Part shown: piece by piece, positions 5,035-6,166 of the stretch
Layout: each line of letters begins with the position of its first letter
Numbering within the stretch: position 1 is the stretch's first letter
Source of the DNA: Candidatus Anoxychlamydiales bacterium
Lineage (GTDB): Bacteria > Chlamydiota > Chlamydiia > Chlamydiales > SM23-39
DNA: 6,166 bases
Direction: 5' to 3'
Assembly: GCA_011064905.1 (NCBI GenBank)
Contig: JAAKFW010000091.1
Span: 1-6,166, forward strand
The notes under the pieces: generated by a model
The model's input: only the letters and a program-made list of their open reading frames with translations
What the model was told of the DNA's origin: nothing
Database searches by the model: none
Translations under genes and position numbers: made by a program

Positions 5035-6138
5035 TCAAAACGTAAGTTTAAATAAATAGATTATTTTTGCATGGATAGAAGCTATAAATATTTTTCCATC
5101 AGCAAATGTAGCTTCAGTAATTTCAATATTTGTGAAATTTCGTATTGCAACATCCCTATTTTCTTTATCATTAAATTCAGGAAGCGCTCCACTTTGTAAT
5201 AATGCTGTTGTTGTAGCTATATTTTTGTTAAACATAGCGATTTTTAAAGCTGTAAGCCACAGATTGTTTTGATGGGTTAAAATTTCTGTAGAGTATGGTA
5301 ATAGTTTTTCTATTGCAGGTATACTATCCTCTACATGAGCTGCTAACATTAATGCTGTCCAACCATCGTTGTCTACTACTAAAGGGTCCGCTCCTCTATC
5401 AAGATAAAGATCTATTAGATCCGCTAAACCATGTTTTGCGGCAACTAAAAGAGGGGTTTGGCCTTCGAAATTCTGGATATTTAAAGAAGCTTTTTTATCT
5501 AGTAATTTTCTTGCTATTTTAACGCTCGTGGTTTTCATTAAAGCTGTTTCACCTAAATGATCTTGAGCATCAATATTTTGGGTTTTATCTAAGATAAGAT
5601 CTAAAATTTTAATATCGGAAGCATTTTTACTGTTTCCAATTTGCTCTAGAGCTTCCATGAATATCGTAATTTTTTCATTATCAAAATCATCTACATTAGC
5701 TCCGTTATCTATTAAAATTTTCGTTTTTTCAAAATTTAGATTGCTTGCAGTATACATTAATGCTGAGGTGCCTTTTGAATTTTTTTCATTAATTAAAGCT
5801 CCATAAAAAATTAATAAATCAACCATTTCAATACTGGATTGAACAGTAGCATGCATCAGAGGTGTATCTCCCTCGTCATCTTTAAAGTTTACATTTGCTC
5901 CATTTTGCAGTAATAATTCAGCTATTTTATAGTCATTTAATTGACAGCAATAAAATAGAGCTGTTATAGAGTTTTCATCAACAGCATTTACATCTGTTTT
6001 TTTAGCATTTATTAAAGCAAGTACGATATTGAAATCTTTGGTTTTAACAGCTTTGAATAAAACTTTATTGAAAAGAGCTTCATTTGGACTTGAATTATCA
6101 ATAATATATAGTAGCTCTTCTTTATTAATTGTAGGCAT
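5035..6138 (-). CDS. Ankyrin-repeat protein, function unknown
   Basis: The 367-residue product is built almost entirely of ankyrin repeats, which act as protein-binding surfaces. I count about nine from residue 23 to 326. Clear examples are LLLQNGANVNFKDDEGDTPL (75-94), TKILIDNGANVDDFDN (139-154), EGQTPLLVAAKHGLADL (225-241) with DRGADPLVVDNDGWTALMLA (247-266), and LWLTALKIAMFNKN (293-306). Repeat five (about 154-193) carries a short insertion, and repeat six is short. A non-repeat C-terminal segment of about 40 residues ends in a hydrophobic IIYLFKLTF. I see no signal peptide and no membrane span, so the protein is soluble. The ATG at 6138 has a good Shine-Dalgarno GAGG 5 bases upstream. The gene converges on hldE. 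In intracellular bacteria such proteins are often secreted host-interaction factors, which is possible here but not shown by the sequence. Confidence 0.88.
   Translation of the reverse strand: MPTINKEELLYIIDNSSPNEALFNKVLFKAVKTKDFNIVLALINAKKTDVNAVDENSITALFYCCQLNDYKIAELLLQNGANVNFKDDEGDTPLMHATVQSSIEMVDLLIFYGALINEKNSKGTSALMYTASNLNFEKTKILIDNGANVDDFDNEKITIFMEALEQIGNSKNASDIKILDLILDKTQNIDAQDHLGETALMKTTSVKIARKLLDKKASLNIQNFEGQTPLLVAAKHGLADLIDLYLDRGADPLVVDNDGWTALMLAAHVEDSIPAIEKLLPYSTEILTHQNNLWLTALKIAMFNKNIATTTALLQSGALPEFNDKENRDVAIRNFTNIEITEATFADGKIFIASIHAKIIYLFKLTF
5161..6072 (-). repeat. Array of about nine ankyrin repeats within the minus-strand gene
   Basis: This stretch encodes residues 23-326. The repeats are roughly 33 residues apart and follow the pattern G-x-T-x-L-x-x-A with a later LL-x-x-G-A-x-(V/L/I)-(N/D). 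They are diverged at both protein and DNA level. I see no near-identical DNA copies, so recent repeat duplication is unlikely. Repeats five and six break the regular period. Confidence 0.8.
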
Positions 6139-6143
6139 CTTAT

Positions 6144-6147
6144 CCTC
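6144..6147 (-). promoter_or_regulatory. Shine-Dalgarno site of the ankyrin gene
   Basis: On the minus strand GAGG lies 5 bases before the ATG at 6138, inside the longer purine run AGAGGATAAG. It supports this start. The window ends 28 bases upstream of the gene, so the promoter cannot be judged. Confidence 0.65.
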
Positions 6148-6166
6148 TATATAACTAATAAGCTGA

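Noticed and set aside
5295..5522. Plus-strand open frame of 75 codons opposite the ankyrin gene
   Set aside because: The minus strand encodes clear ankyrin repeats here. The plus frame has no recognisable motif and no convincing ribosome site.

Overview
The window looks like part of a chromosome from a member of the Chlamydiota, probably outside the family Chlamydiaceae. The evidence is gene order and protein similarity judged by eye. The run L25 tail, pth, rpsF, rpsR, rplI, ispE is the order I recall from Chlamydia (ctc-pth-rs6-rs18-rl9-ychB). The S6, S18 and L25 segments also resemble their chlamydial counterparts closely. Base composition is very A+T rich (G+C around 30 % by eye) with many A and T runs, as in host-restricted bacteria. 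TGA is used as a stop and TGG for Trp, so the genetic code is standard.

Layout. Positions 1-47 hold the last codons of a ribosomal protein L25/Ctc gene. Seven full genes follow on the + strand up to 4999: peptidyl-tRNA hydrolase (pth), ribosomal proteins S6, S18 and L9, the isoprenoid kinase IspE, the heptose epimerase HldD and a HldE-type heptose kinase. Gaps are 2 to 13 bases and three junctions overlap (pth/rpsF, rplI/ispE, hldD/hldE), so this reads as one polycistronic unit with translational coupling. A single minus-strand gene (6138 to 5035) converges on it and encodes a protein of about nine ankyrin repeats. The convergent gap is 35 bases and shows no convincing terminator.

How the genes work together. 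The first part is housekeeping: ribosome proteins, recycling of stalled peptidyl-tRNAs, and one step of the MEP isoprenoid pathway. The last two genes make ADP-L-glycero-D-manno-heptose for the LPS inner core. Chlamydiaceae LPS lacks heptose, so this pair suggests a more complete LPS core. The ankyrin protein is a plausible host-interaction factor, but nothing in the sequence proves that.

The most notable point is in hldE. The N-terminal sugar kinase domain is intact. The C-terminal adenylyltransferase half seems to survive only as a shortened remnant without its HxGH nucleotide-binding motif, while hldD keeps all its catalytic residues. If LPS heptose is made, the adenylylation step must be supplied by another gene. 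I found no mobile element, CRISPR array, RNA gene or clearly new multi-gene system here.
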